Below, one piece after another: positions 29,724-36,527 of a DNA stretch of 36,527 nucleotides. Origin of the DNA: Gammaproteobacteria bacterium (GTDB lineage: Bacteria > Pseudomonadota > Gammaproteobacteria > Pseudomonadales > Halieaceae); contig JAUIMF010000030.1 in the NCBI GenBank assembly GCA_030433415.1, positions 1-36,527 of the forward strand. The letters are read 5' to 3'. The stretch's first letter is position 1, and every line of letters begins with the position of its first letter. The notes beneath the pieces are model-generated. The model had not been told where the DNA came from and searched no databases. It saw only the letters and a list, made by a program, of their open reading frames with translations. Made by a program: the position numbers and the translations under genes.

Positions 29724-30141
29724 AACCTTCCTCGATGGCGTAGGAGTGCGTCACCTCGACGCCCGCGGCGCCCAACATGATCGAGGCGGAACAATACTTT
29801 TCGGCAGACAGCTCCACTGCCCGCTTCACATGAGCCTCTTTGAGGGCCTCGCCGGTCACTACAAAGTGCAGATTCATTCGGGTGAACACCGCCGGCACCG
29901 CATCGGCACGCTCTGCCTGGAGCTCCACGCGGCAGTCGCGCACGGACTGGCGGGATTTCTTGAGCATGCTTATCACGTCGTAGATTGCACACCCGCCGGT
30001 GCCAAGTAACAGCATTTCCATCGGACGGGGGCCGAGGTTACGACCACCGAGGTCTTCCGGGCCATCCATCACCACGGTATGTCCGGAACCGGACTCCGCA
30101 ACAAACATGGCACCATCGACCCACTTTACCGTTGCATCCAC
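29722..30141 (-). CDS. OsmC-family redox protein, YhfA type
   Basis: Small thiol protein of the OsmC/Ohr superfamily; the YhfA subgroup has no settled substrate. The start is GTG 30141: an AAGGAG ribosome site lies 6 nt upstream (30153-30148), and the resulting N-terminus (MDATVKWVDG) aligns with E. coli YhfA (MQARVKWVEG). Longer frames starting at 30165 or 30222 lack ribosome sites. 139 aa with two conserved cysteines, C51 (GTGGCAIYD) and C117 (SAEKYCSAS), the presumed peroxidatic pair. It is divergent from crp, and adjacency to vfr/crp is also seen in Pseudomonas. It converges with coq7. Confidence 0.9.
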   Translation of the reverse strand: MDATVKWVDGAMFVAESGSGHTVVMDGPEDLGGRNLGPRPMEMLLLGTGGCAIYDVISMLKKSRQSVRDCRVELQAERADAVPAVFTRMNLHFVVTGEALKEAHVKRAVELSAEKYCSASIMLGAAGVEVTHSYAIEEG

Positions 30142-30206
30142 GGCCTGCTCCTTTGCTCTGTGCATTGACGGGGCCGGCGAGGGTAGCACAGCTTTATCAG
30201 TCGCGA

Positions 30207-30221
30207 TGAAAAGCGTTTTCA
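30207..30221. promoter_or_regulatory. 15-bp palindrome (TGAAAA-N3-TTTTCA), candidate operator
   Basis: TGAAAA GCG TTTTCA is a perfect inverted repeat in the divergent yhfA/crp gap. Its right arm coincides with the proposed -35 of crp. It extends on one side into TGTGTGA, a CRP half-site, but the other side does not fit the TCACA partner, so it is not a good CRP site. The binding protein is unknown. Confidence 0.45.
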
Positions 30222-30244
30222 CACACAGCTATCGGGGTTAAACT
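30216..30244 (+). promoter_or_regulatory. Candidate crp promoter
   Basis: -35 TTTTCA (30216-30221), 17-bp spacer, and -10 TAAACT (30239-30244). Predicted start near 30251, about 23 nt before the crp ATG. The hexamers are moderate matches. Confidence 0.4.
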
Positions 30245-30273
30245 TGCAGCTCCGCGCCGATACCGGGGGTTAC

Positions 30274-30918
30274 ATGCTGCGTCCACAACTGCTTCAGGCC
30301 ATACCAAACGTCGAGGAATTCCTGCGGTATTGCGAAGTCCGGGACTATCCCAATCGATCCACGATTCTTCGCGAGGGTGAGGCCAGCGACAAGCTGTATC
30401 TGATTCTGGACGGCTCCGTGTCTGTCATGGTCGAAGACGACCAGGAAGAAGGCCACAAGATGGTGGTCAGCTACCTCAACCTGGGCGACTTCTTTGGCGA
30501 GATGGGTCTCTTCGCCGATGAAGAAGAGGCGCGCAGCGCCGAAGTCACCACGCGTGAAGCGAGCAAGGTCGCGATTATTTCCTACGAGCGCTTCATGAAG
30601 ATCAAGGCGCAGTTCCCCGACATTCTCTTTGCCATTGCCACGCAGATGGCAACGCGGTTGCGCAAGACCACGTTCAAACTCAAGAATCTGGCGTTCGTGG
30701 ATGTGTCAGGGCGCATCGCCCACACCCTCATGGACCTGTCGAAGCAGCCCGATGCCATGACGCACCCCGAGGGCATGCAGATCAAGATCACGCGTCAGGA
30801 GCTGGGCAAGATCGCCGGCTGCTCCCGCGAAATGGCCGGACGTGTACTCAAAGCGCTGGAACAGGAAGGTCTGGTGTCGGTGTCCGGCAAAACGATCGTG
30901 GTGTTCAACGCCCGCTGA
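30274..30918 (+). CDS. crp: cAMP receptor protein (Crp/Vfr)
   Basis: cAMP-dependent global transcription regulator. ATG 30274 is preceded by GGGGGT and gives 214 aa, exactly the length of Pseudomonas Vfr; an in-frame TTG at 30244 is less likely. The cyclic-nucleotide domain has FFGEMGLF with E76, R87 and S88 contacting cAMP, and T132/T133. The dimer helix ends in NLAFVDVSGRIAHTL. The helix-turn-helix (ITRQELGKIAGCSREMAGRV about 172-191) has the recognition residues R-E as in E. coli Crp, so a TGTGA-type site is expected. It is convergent with trpC across a 59-nt gap. Confidence 0.96.
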   Translation: MLRPQLLQAIPNVEEFLRYCEVRDYPNRSTILREGEASDKLYLILDGSVSVMVEDDQEEGHKMVVSYLNLGDFFGEMGLFADEEEARSAEVTTREASKVAIISYERFMKIKAQFPDILFAIATQMATRLRKTTFKLKNLAFVDVSGRIAHTLMDLSKQPDAMTHPEGMQIKITRQELGKIAGCSREMAGRVLKALEQEGLVSVSGKTIVVFNAR

Positions 30919-30977
30919 CCCGGGCGTCGTCAGCGACGGGCGCTACCGCCGCCCTACGGTGCGGCATCCTGGATCAA

Positions 30978-31778
30978 TCAGGCGAAAAGCTCCTGCAGGG
31001 CCTGACCGGGATTCTCGGCGCGCATAAAGGCCTCTCCCACCAGAAACGCATTCACACCCGCGTTGCGCATCAGCGCTACGTCATCACGACTGTGAATCGC
31101 ACTCTCGGTGATTACTAGCCGGTCATCACCGATGCGATCCAGCAGCGACAGCGTGGTATCGAGGCTGGTCGTAAAATCCCGCAGATTGCGGTTGTTGATG
31201 CCCACCAGGGGCGTACTCAACTCCAGGGCCTGTTCCAGCTCATCGGCATCGTGCACTTCGACCAGCACATCCAGTCCGTAGTGCGCCGCGGCGTTGGCCA
31301 GCTCGTGCAGCTGCGTTTTCTGCAGCGCGGCTACAATCAGCAGAATCGCATCGGCGCCAATGCTGCGCGCCTCTGCCACCTGATACTCGTCAACGGTAAA
31401 GTCCTTGCGCAGCACCGGCAGGGCGCAGTTTTCGCGCGCAGCCTGAAGATAGGCCTCGCCACCCTGAAAGAAATCCCGGTCTGTCAGCACCGACAGGCAG
31501 GTGGCACCGCCCTCTTCGTATTGACGCGCTATCTGCGCCGGATGAAAGTCCTCGCGTATCACGCCCTTGCTCGGTGAGGCCTTCTTGACCTCGGCGATCA
31601 CGGCGGCGCCGCCGGATGCGCTGCGAGTGAGCAGCGCGTCAGCAAACCCTCGGGGCGCCGATTGTTCCGCTATGCGGGCTTCAAGATCCGCGACGCTGGC
31701 CTGCGCCCGGCGCTCGGCGACCTCTTCGACTTTGCGCGCGCAGATTTTGCGCAGGACGTCCGGAACTCCAGAGCTCAC
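30978..31778 (-). CDS. trpC: Indole-3-glycerol phosphate synthase
   Basis: Fourth step of tryptophan synthesis. 266 aa, a single-function enzyme (no TrpF fusion). [10 protein letters not shown] at 63-72, VLRKDF with K125, VEVH with E174, INNRNLRDF, and SAIHSR are the expected barrel residues. The start is GTG 31778, overlapping the trpD stop by 4 nt (GTGA), which indicates translational coupling. It is the last gene of the trpE-G-D-C run; trpF, trpB and trpA are not in the window. Confidence 0.97.
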   Translation of the reverse strand: MSSGVPDVLRKICARKVEEVAERRAQASVADLEARIAEQSAPRGFADALLTRSASGGAAVIAEVKKASPSKGVIREDFHPAQIARQYEEGGATCLSVLTDRDFFQGGEAYLQAARENCALPVLRKDFTVDEYQVAEARSIGADAILLIVAALQKTQLHELANAAAHYGLDVLVEVHDADELEQALELSTPLVGINNRNLRDFTTSLDTTLSLLDRIGDDRLVITESAIHSRDDVALMRNAGVNAFLVGEAFMRAENPGQALQELFA

Positions 31779-32827
31779 GCGCCGGCCTCCTGGCGCATGA
31801 GCTGCGTCAGATCCACAAAGGCCTTCAAACGCTCTCCCGCCTGACCTGTCGACAACAGGTCCTCGGCTTCCGCCACACCATCTGCCAGGGATCCGGCGAG
31901 ACCGGCCACATAAATGGTCGCCCCGGCGTTGAGGGCAATGATCTTGCGCGCCTTGTCCGCATCACCCGCATCACTGCTACCCCCTTCGAGGGCCGCGCGA
32001 ATCAGGGATGCGGAGGCCTGGGCGGAATCCACGCACAGTCCATCCAGGGAATCCGCCGCCATCGACAGCTCGCCGGGAGAAATTTCACCGATGCGCACTT
32101 CGCCATTGCGCAGCTCTGCCACGGTCGTGGGGGCGGCGATGGATATTTCATCCAGACCGTCCCGGGAGTGCACGACCATCGCGTGCTCACTGCCCAGGGC
32201 CTTCAGCGCATGGGCGATGGGCTCGCACAAGTCTTCGCGAAACACGCCCAGCAGCTGGCGTTTTACTCCCGCAGGGTTGGTCAGGGGACCGAGCACGTTG
32301 AACAGCGTGCGTAGTCCCAGTTCGCGCCGCGGACCCACGGCGTAGCGCATGGCGCTGTGGTGCGCGGGAGCAAACATGAATCCCAGGCCGACTTCGTCGA
32401 TGGCCCGCGCCACCTGCTCCGGCGACAGGTCCAGGGGTACGCCCAGGGCCTCGAGCACATCGGAACTGCCGCTCGTGCTCGAGACGGAACGATTGCCGTG
32501 CTTGGCCACGCGCCCGCCGGCGGCAGCCACAACGAAGCAGGCCGCGGTGGACACATTGAAGAGGTTTGCACCATCGCCGCCCGTACCGACTAGATCCACC
32601 AGGTAGTCACCGCTGACCGCGACGGGGGTGGCCATCGCTCGCATGACCTCGGCGGCCCCGGCGATCTCGTCGATGGTCTCACCCTTCACGCGCAGCGCCA
32701 CGAGCAGACCACCGATCTGCGCGTCCGTCGCATCCCCTGACATGATCTGGCGCATGACGGTAGCCATGTCCTCCCGAGACAGGGAATGACCCTCCACCAC
32801 CGTCGCCAATGCCTGTTGCATATCCAT
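31775..32827 (-). CDS. trpD: Anthranilate phosphoribosyltransferase
   Basis: Second step of tryptophan synthesis. 350 aa, not fused to Trp[18 protein letters not shown] about 78-94 with GTGGD at 81-85, [21 protein letters not shown] from 109, and [19 protein letters not shown] are the PRPP and anthranilate site motifs. It begins 9 nt after the trpG stop and overlaps trpC by 4 nt. Confidence 0.98.
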   Translation of the reverse strand: MDMQQALATVVEGHSLSREDMATVMRQIMSGDATDAQIGGLLVALRVKGETIDEIAGAAEVMRAMATPVAVSGDYLVDLVGTGGDGANLFNVSTAACFVVAAAGGRVAKHGNRSVSSTSGSSDVLEALGVPLDLSPEQVARAIDEVGLGFMFAPAHHSAMRYAVGPRRELGLRTLFNVLGPLTNPAGVKRQLLGVFREDLCEPIAHALKALGSEHAMVVHSRDGLDEISIAAPTTVAELRNGEVRIGEISPGELSMAADSLDGLCVDSAQASASLIRAALEGGSSDAGDADKARKIIALNAGATIYVAGLAGSLADGVAEAEDLLSTGQAGERLKAFVDLTQLMRQEAGA

Positions 32828-32836
32828 ACGCTGCTC

Positions 32837-33430
32837 CTAGTCGCCGCGCGCGGGCTGTTCGAGAAAGTTTTTCAGCAGGGCGTGGCCATGCTCACTGAGC
32901 ACCGACTCCGGGTGGAACTGCACGCCCTCGGCACCCGTTTCGCGGTGACGCAGCCCCATGATCTCGTCGATCCCACCCTCGCCGTCCTGGGTCCAGGCGG
33001 TGATCTCAAAGACATCGGGGAGCGTCGCGCGATCCACCACCAGCGAGTGATAGCGGGTCGCGATATAGGGCGACGGCAGGTCGCTGAAGACACCGGTACC
33101 GTTGTGATAAATCGGCGACGTCTTACCGTGCATGACCTGTCGCGCACGCACGACCTGACCACCGAACACCTGCCCTAGGCTTTGGTGCCCGAGACAGATT
33201 CCCAGCAGCGGCAACCGACCGGCAAACCGCTCGATCACGGCCATGGAAATACCCGCCTCATTGGGTGTGCAGGGTCCGGGAGAGATCACGATGCGCTCAG
33301 GCTTAAGCGCCTCGATCGCCTCCACATCGATCTCATCGTTGCGATACACGCGCACGTCCGCACCCAGCTCCGCCAGGTACTGCACTACGTTGTAGGTGAA
33401 GGAATCGTAGTTGTCGATCATCAGCAGCAT
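32837..33430 (-). CDS. trpG: Anthranilate synthase glutaminase subunit
   Basis: Supplies ammonia from glutamine to TrpE. ATG 33430 has a strong GGAGG site 7 nt upstream and gives 197 aa, the family length, beginning [15 protein letters not shown] longer in-frame start at 33505 would lie deep inside trpE. The class I amidotransferase triad is C79 (GICLGHQ), H173 and E175 (FHPES). The start overlaps the trpE stop by 10 nt. Confidence 0.98.
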   Translation of the reverse strand: MLLMIDNYDSFTYNVVQYLAELGADVRVYRNDEIDVEAIEALKPERIVISPGPCTPNEAGISMAVIERFAGRLPLLGICLGHQSLGQVFGGQVVRARQVMHGKTSPIYHNGTGVFSDLPSPYIATRYHSLVVDRATLPDVFEITAWTQDGEGGIDEIMGLRHRETGAEGVQFHPESVLSEHGHALLKNFLEQPARGD

Positions 33431-34917
33431 GACGGGTCCTCCCCTGCATTTACCATGGCGGCAGCGCGCAGCACCGCCCGGGCCTTGTTCAGGGTCTCCT
33501 GCCATTCCGCACTGGGCACCGAATCCGCCACTACGCCGGCGCCCACCTGAATGTGCAGCTCACCGTCCTTGAGCACGGCGGTGCGAATGGCGATCGCCGT
33601 GTCCATATCGCCCGCCCATGACAGGTAACCGACCGCGCCACCGTAGATACCACGTTTGACGGGCTCGAGCTCGTCGATGATCTCCATGGCGCGAATCTTG
33701 GGCGCGCCGCTGAGCGTGCCGGCGGGAAGGGCGGCACGCAGGGCGTCCATCGCGGTGGCCCCCTCCTCCAGCTGGCCCTCGACGTTGGACACGATATGCA
33801 TGACGTGCGAGTAGCGCTCAATCACCATCTTTTCGGTCAGGGACACGGTGCCGGTGCGCGCGATGCGCCCCACGTCGTTACGTCCCAGGTCGATGAGCAT
33901 CAAATGCTCCGCCACTTCTTTGGGGTCCGACAGCAACTCGTCTTCCAGGGCCTGGTCCTCGGACTCCGTGGCGCCGCGGTGGCGAGTTCCTGCGATCGGT
34001 CGCACCGTGACCTTTCCCGCCTCGGCCCGCACCAGAATCTCGGGCGAGGAGCCCACCACCTGGAAGTCCTCCAGGTCGAGAAAATACAGGTATGGCGATG
34101 GATTGAGGTTGCGCAGGGCGCGATAGAGATTCAGCGGTGGCGCCTTGAAGGGCACGCTCATGCGCTGGGATGGCACGACCTGCATGGCGTCTCCGGCCAG
34201 CACGTACTCCTTGACCCGCTCCACCGCACGCTCGTACTCCTGCTGTGACAGGCTCGACCGGGCCCGTGCCTCGAGCGCACTGCCATCGGCCCCGGCGAGG
34301 GAGACGCGAGGAAACGGTTGCAGAGGCCGATCCAGCGCGGCGACCAGTTCATCCAGGCGCGCCGACGCGGCATCGAACGCATCCGGCTGCGATGGATCGG
34401 CATTGACCACCACCCGCAGGGTGCCCGACAAGTTGTCGAACACGAGCACTTCGTCCGACAGCATCAGCAGAATATCGGGCGTATGCAGCTCGTCCGGCGG
34501 ACAGCTCGATGCCAGTCGCTCCTCTACGTAGCGCACCGTGTCATAGGCGAAGTAACCGACCAGGCCACCGTGGAACACGGGCAGCTCGCTCTGGGGTGGA
34601 CTCGAAAACCGCGCCTGGTATTCCTCGACAAACGCCAGGGGATCGTCCACCTGCTGTTCATCGATAAGCGCGCCGTCCACCCACGTCTCGACCCGCTTAG
34701 CGAATACGCGCAGCACCTGCCGACACGGTAGTCCAATGATGGAATAGCGTCCCCATTTTTCACCGCCCTCGACGGACTCGAACAGGTACGAAAAGGCGCC
34801 CTCGGCAAGCTTGCGATAGGTGGAGAGAGGCGTATCAAAATCCGCGAGGACTTCGCGGTGCAGGGGCACACGGTTGTAGCCCTGGGCAGCAAGGGCTGCG
34901 AATGCTTCAGCGTTCAT
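33421..34917 (-). CDS. trpE: Anthranilate synthase component I
   Basis: Converts chorismate to anthranilate with TrpG. 498 aa. The feedback-inhibition site shows the conserved serine S48 in [17 protein letters not shown]. The chorismate domain has [40 protein letters not shown], and [19 protein letters not shown] 34917 has CAGGAA 8 nt upstream. It is preceded by a 168-nt leader containing a Trp-rich small ORF and hairpins. TrpG is encoded directly downstream with overlap. The gph gene found between rpe and trpE in many relatives is missing here. Confidence 0.98.
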   Translation of the reverse strand: MNAEAFAALAAQGYNRVPLHREVLADFDTPLSTYRKLAEGAFSYLFESVEGGEKWGRYSIIGLPCRQVLRVFAKRVETWVDGALIDEQQVDDPLAFVEEYQARFSSPPQSELPVFHGGLVGYFAYDTVRYVEERLASSCPPDELHTPDILLMLSDEVLVFDNLSGTLRVVVNADPSQPDAFDAASARLDELVAALDRPLQPFPRVSLAGADGSALEARARSSLSQQEYERAVERVKEYVLAGDAMQVVPSQRMSVPFKAPPLNLYRALRNLNPSPYLYFLDLEDFQVVGSSPEILVRAEAGKVTVRPIAGTRHRGATESEDQALEDELLSDPKEVAEHLMLIDLGRNDVGRIARTGTVSLTEKMVIERYSHVMHIVSNVEGQLEEGATAMDALRAALPAGTLSGAPKIRAMEIIDELEPVKRGIYGGAVGYLSWAGDMDTAIAIRTAVLKDGELHIQVGAGVVADSVPSAEWQETLNKARAVLRAAAMVNAGEDPSCC

Positions 34918-34973
34918 GGGAAATTCCTGGAGTGACTAGTCGGTTCACCCGCTTGCGACGGGGCACTACGGAC

Positions 34974-35002
34974 GGTGGGGGGAGTACGGGCTCCCTTTCA
35001 CC
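34974..35002 (-). promoter_or_regulatory. Candidate trp attenuator hairpin
   Basis: In the transcript, GGUG-AAA-GGGAG (35002-34991) pairs with CUCCC-CC-CACC (34984-34974) around a CCCGUA loop: nine base pairs with a small internal loop. The 5' arm begins inside the last Trp codon of the leader ORF, so a stalled ribosome would prevent it forming. The CACC arm could instead pair with a GGUG near 34938. No U-run follows, so this is not a typical intrinsic terminator. Confidence 0.5.
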
Positions 35003-35084
35003 ATCGCCAGCGCGCGGTGTACCGAACAGCATCGAGGGCCCCCGATGGGGGAACGCGACGGCCTGCTGTGTCTCCAGTGTTCAT
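34998..35084 (-). CDS. trpL: Putative trp operon leader peptide
   Basis: A 28-codon frame starts at ATG 35084 and ends ...RYTARWRW-stop, with Trp at codons 26 and 28 just before the stop. Trp is rare, and two codons at this position directly upstream of trpE, overlapping a hairpin arm, is the hallmark of attenuation leaders. There is no ribosome site: the AUG lies 7 nt after the -10 of the only good promoter, so the RNA would be leaderless. The peptide is longer than E. coli TrpL (14 aa). Regulation is inferred, not shown. Confidence 0.6.
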   Translation of the reverse strand: MNTGDTAGRRVPPSGALDAVRYTARWRW

Positions 35085-35091
35085 GGGGTGC

Positions 35092-35119
35092 ATTGTAAAC
35101 GGAGGAGTCTGGTTGGCAA
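35092..35119 (-). promoter_or_regulatory. trp operon promoter
   Basis: On the minus strand: -35 TTGCCA (35119-35114), 16-bp spacer, and -10 TACAAT (35097-35092). Each hexamer matches the sigma-70 consensus 5/6, the best protein-gene promoter in the window. Predicted start at 35084-35085, 167 nt before trpE. Confidence 0.7.
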
Positions 35120-35169
35120 GGGACTGTTGGAAGACAGGACTTTAAAGACAGGGGTCACCAAGCACAGGC

Positions 35170-35838
35170 TCAGGCTTCACCCAGTTCTCGTCGCATCTCG
35201 TCAATCACGACCCGGTAGTCCGGCTTGCCGAATATGGCCGAGCCCGCGACGAAGGTATCGGCGCCCGCCGCGGCGATTTCGGCGATGTTTGCCGGCGAGA
35301 CACCACCGTCCACCTCGAGGCGGATATCCAGACCACTGGCATCGATGAGCGCGCGGGCTTCGCCCAACTTCGCCAGCGTCGATGGAATGAAGGACTGGCC
35401 ACCAAAACCCGGATTGACCGACATGAGCAGCACCATATCGACCTTGTCCATCACGTAGGTCAGCACGTCCAGCCCTGTGTGGGGATTAAACACCAGTCCC
35501 GCCTTGCAGCCTGCGTCGCGGATCATCTGCAGCGTGCGATCCACGTGCGTCGACGCGTCGGGATGAAACGTGATGGAACTGGCCCCGGCCTCGGCGAAGT
35601 CGCCCACAAGGCGATCCACCGGCGTCACCATCAGGTGGACATCGATGGGCGCGGTGACTCCGTGGTTGCGCAACGCCTTGCAGACCATGGGGCCGATGGT
35701 GAGATTGGGTACGTAATGGTTGTCCATGACATCAAAGTGCACCCAGTCCGCTCCGGCGGCCAGCACGTCATCCACTTCGGCCCCGAGGCGGGCGAAGTCT
35801 GCAGAGAGGATGGAAGGGGCGATGATGTAGTCGTTCAT
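35170..35838 (-). CDS. rpe: Ribulose-phosphate 3-epimerase
   Basis: Interconverts ribulose-5-phosphate and xylulose-5-phosphate in the pentose phosphate pathway. ATG 35838 with GGAA 8 nt upstream gives 222 aa (E. coli 225). An upstream in-frame start at 35892 would overlap the murU stop and add residues foreign to the family. [14 protein letters not shown] about 6-19, [17 protein letters not shown] from H34 (D36), DVHLMV with H68, [12 protein letters not shown], and LEVDGGVSP with the second catalytic Asp are all present. It is upstream of the trp operon, which has its own promoter. Confidence 0.97.
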   Translation of the reverse strand: MNDYIIAPSILSADFARLGAEVDDVLAAGADWVHFDVMDNHYVPNLTIGPMVCKALRNHGVTAPIDVHLMVTPVDRLVGDFAEAGASSITFHPDASTHVDRTLQMIRDAGCKAGLVFNPHTGLDVLTYVMDKVDMVLLMSVNPGFGGQSFIPSTLAKLGEARALIDASGLDIRLEVDGGVSPANIAEIAAAGADTFVAGSAIFGKPDYRVVIDEMRRELGEA

Positions 35839-35891
35839 GGTGTTTTCCGTTCTGTGGTCTGGCGAGTCGGCGATCTGCGTTCTCGTCAGCA

Positions 35892-36527
35892 TTACTCTGT
35901 ATTCGGTGGCGTGCCTTCCGGTTCGTTCAGTTGGGCAAGGCGCTGCGGTGTACCAACGTCGGTCCAGCCGCCGCGATAGTGTTCACCCAGCAGTCCGGGG
36001 CCATCCATCGCCCGCAGCAGCAGGGGTTTGAGCGCGCGGGCGCCATCGTCCAGACCAGCGAAGAATTGCGCATGATACAGCCCTATGCCCGCAAAGGTCA
36101 GGGTCGCGCCATCCGGCCGCGTAACCCGGCCATCGCGCAGGGTGAAATCACCGCCGGGGTGATGCGGCGGATTGTCCACCAGCACCAGATGCGCCTGCCC
36201 GGGCTGGAGTGCCGCGGCCTTCGCGGCGAGCCCGTCCAAGGGGTAATCGGTGAAGATATCGGCGTTCATCACCAGGAACGGCTCCGCCCCGAGCAGCTTT
36301 CGGGCGCGGATAATTCCCCCGGCGGTCTCCAGAGGCTGCGCCTCATGGCTGTAGTCGATGGTGACGTCCCAGGCAGCGCCGTCACCACAGTGGGCTTCGA
36401 TCTGCTCTCCCAGCCACGATACGTTGATCACCAGTTGGCGAAACCCGGCTGCCGCAAGGCGCTTGATATGGTGCTCAATCAGCGCCCGCCCCCGGACCTG
36501 CAGGAGGGGTTTGGGCGTGCTCAGCGT
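35892..36527 (-). CDS. murU: N-acetylmuramate alpha-1-phosphate uridylyltransferase, N-terminus cut off
   Basis: Sugar-nucleotide nucleotidyltransferase that makes UDP-MurNAc from MurNAc-1-phosphate in wall recycling. The frame is open to the window edge, so the first 15-20 residues with the GXGXRXRPLT nucleotide loop are outside. What remains begins [20 protein letters not shown], as expected just after that loop. It then shows [30 protein letters not shown], metal-site [11 protein letters not shown], and [11 protein letters not shown] near the C-terminus. About 211 aa are visible of roughly 225-230. The similar RmlA/GlmU-type families are less likely given the WLGEQIE and PLETAGG pattern. 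The partner kinase gene amgK often lies next to it and may be just outside. Confidence 0.85.
   Translation of the reverse strand, partial: TLSTPKPLLQVRGRALIEHHIKRLAAAGFRQLVINVSWLGEQIEAHCGDGAAWDVTIDYSHEAQPLETAGGIIRARKLLGAEPFLVMNADIFTDYPLDGLAAKAAALQPGQAHLVLVDNPPHHPGGDFTLRDGRVTRPDGATLTFAGIGLYHAQFFAGLDDGARALKPLLLRAMDGPGLLGEHYRGGWTDVGTPQRLAQLNEPEGTPPNTE

Noticed and set aside
30203..30226. CRP autoregulatory site upstream of crp
   Set aside because: One TGTGA half-site is present but the partner position reads TTTTC rather than TCACA. Only the separate TGAAAA palindrome is supported.
30925..30938. Hairpin CGTCG-TCAG-CGACG between convergent crp and trpC
   Set aside because: The stem is only five base pairs and no T-run follows on either strand, so I do not call a terminator.
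34918..35169. Remnant of a gph phosphatase gene between rpe and trpE
   Set aside because: No reading frame with haloacid dehalogenase motifs is visible; the gap is explained by the trp promoter and leader.

Overview
The window looks like core chromosome of a GC-rich, Gram-negative gammaproteobacterium. The 16S 5' segment, the gene content and the gene order suggest a relative of the OM60/NOR5 (Halieaceae) marine group. That placement is an inference; no database comparison was possible. Almost every gene is a housekeeping gene. I see no prophage, transposase, CRISPR array or tRNA. Much of the order matches, from memory, two separate Pseudomonas aeruginosa blocks that are joined here: dsbD-aroQ-accB-accC-prmA-dusB-fis-purH-purD, and coq7-yhfA-vfr-trpC-trpD-trpG next to argC-erpA-anmK-M23 peptidase-tyrosyl-tRNA synthetase-rrn.

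Layout. (1) 1-550: 5' end of a 16S rRNA gene read leftward, with its leader (boxC, boxA, boxB) and a strong rrn P1-type promoter, directly behind tyrS. (2) 552-6050: tyrS, a divergent M23 cell-wall peptidase, anmK, then erpA and argC on the minus strand. (3) 6104-11312: a rightward heme cluster consisting of a CLC-family chloride protein, hemJ, hemL, hemB and a small exported cysteine protein overlapping hemB. (4) 11355-17796: a Nudix hydrolase, a ModF-like double ABC ATPase, a TPR lipoprotein (LpoP-like) behind the bifunctional penicillin-binding protein mrcB, a PfkB-family adenosine kinase and a pentapeptide-repeat protein. (5) 17839-21387: a DUF2333 membrane protein and a PCuAC copper chaperone, divergent from dsbD. 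(6) 21521-29679: aroQ-accB-accC-prmA, dusB-fis-purH-purD, and coq7. (7) 29722-36527: a YhfA-type OsmC protein, the cAMP receptor protein, the trpE-trpG-trpD-trpC operon with a leader peptide, rpe, and the truncated murU at the window edge.

How the genes work together. Cell-wall growth and recycling recur: M23 endopeptidase, AnmK, PBP1b with its probable lipoprotein activator, and MurU. AnmK and MurU are the first and last enzymes of the anhydro-MurNAc to UDP-MurNAc salvage route known from Pseudomonas. HemL, HemB and HemJ are early and late heme enzymes. PCuAC and DsbD suggest copper delivery and thiol reduction for cytochrome maturation in the periplasm. Fis is translationally coupled to dusB and purH, and its operon has a GC-rich discriminator downstream of the proposed -10.

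The most notable non-coding find is a candidate trp attenuation leader: a 28-codon ORF ending in Trp-Arg-Trp-stop. Its AUG falls almost exactly on the start site predicted from a strong sigma-70 promoter, and no U-tract follows. Other points worth a look are the channel-like residues of the CLC protein, a 15-bp minisatellite in dsbD, a 20-bp-period repeat over the coq7 stop codon, and a 15-bp palindrome overlapping a candidate crp promoter. I did not find a clearly new multi-gene system.
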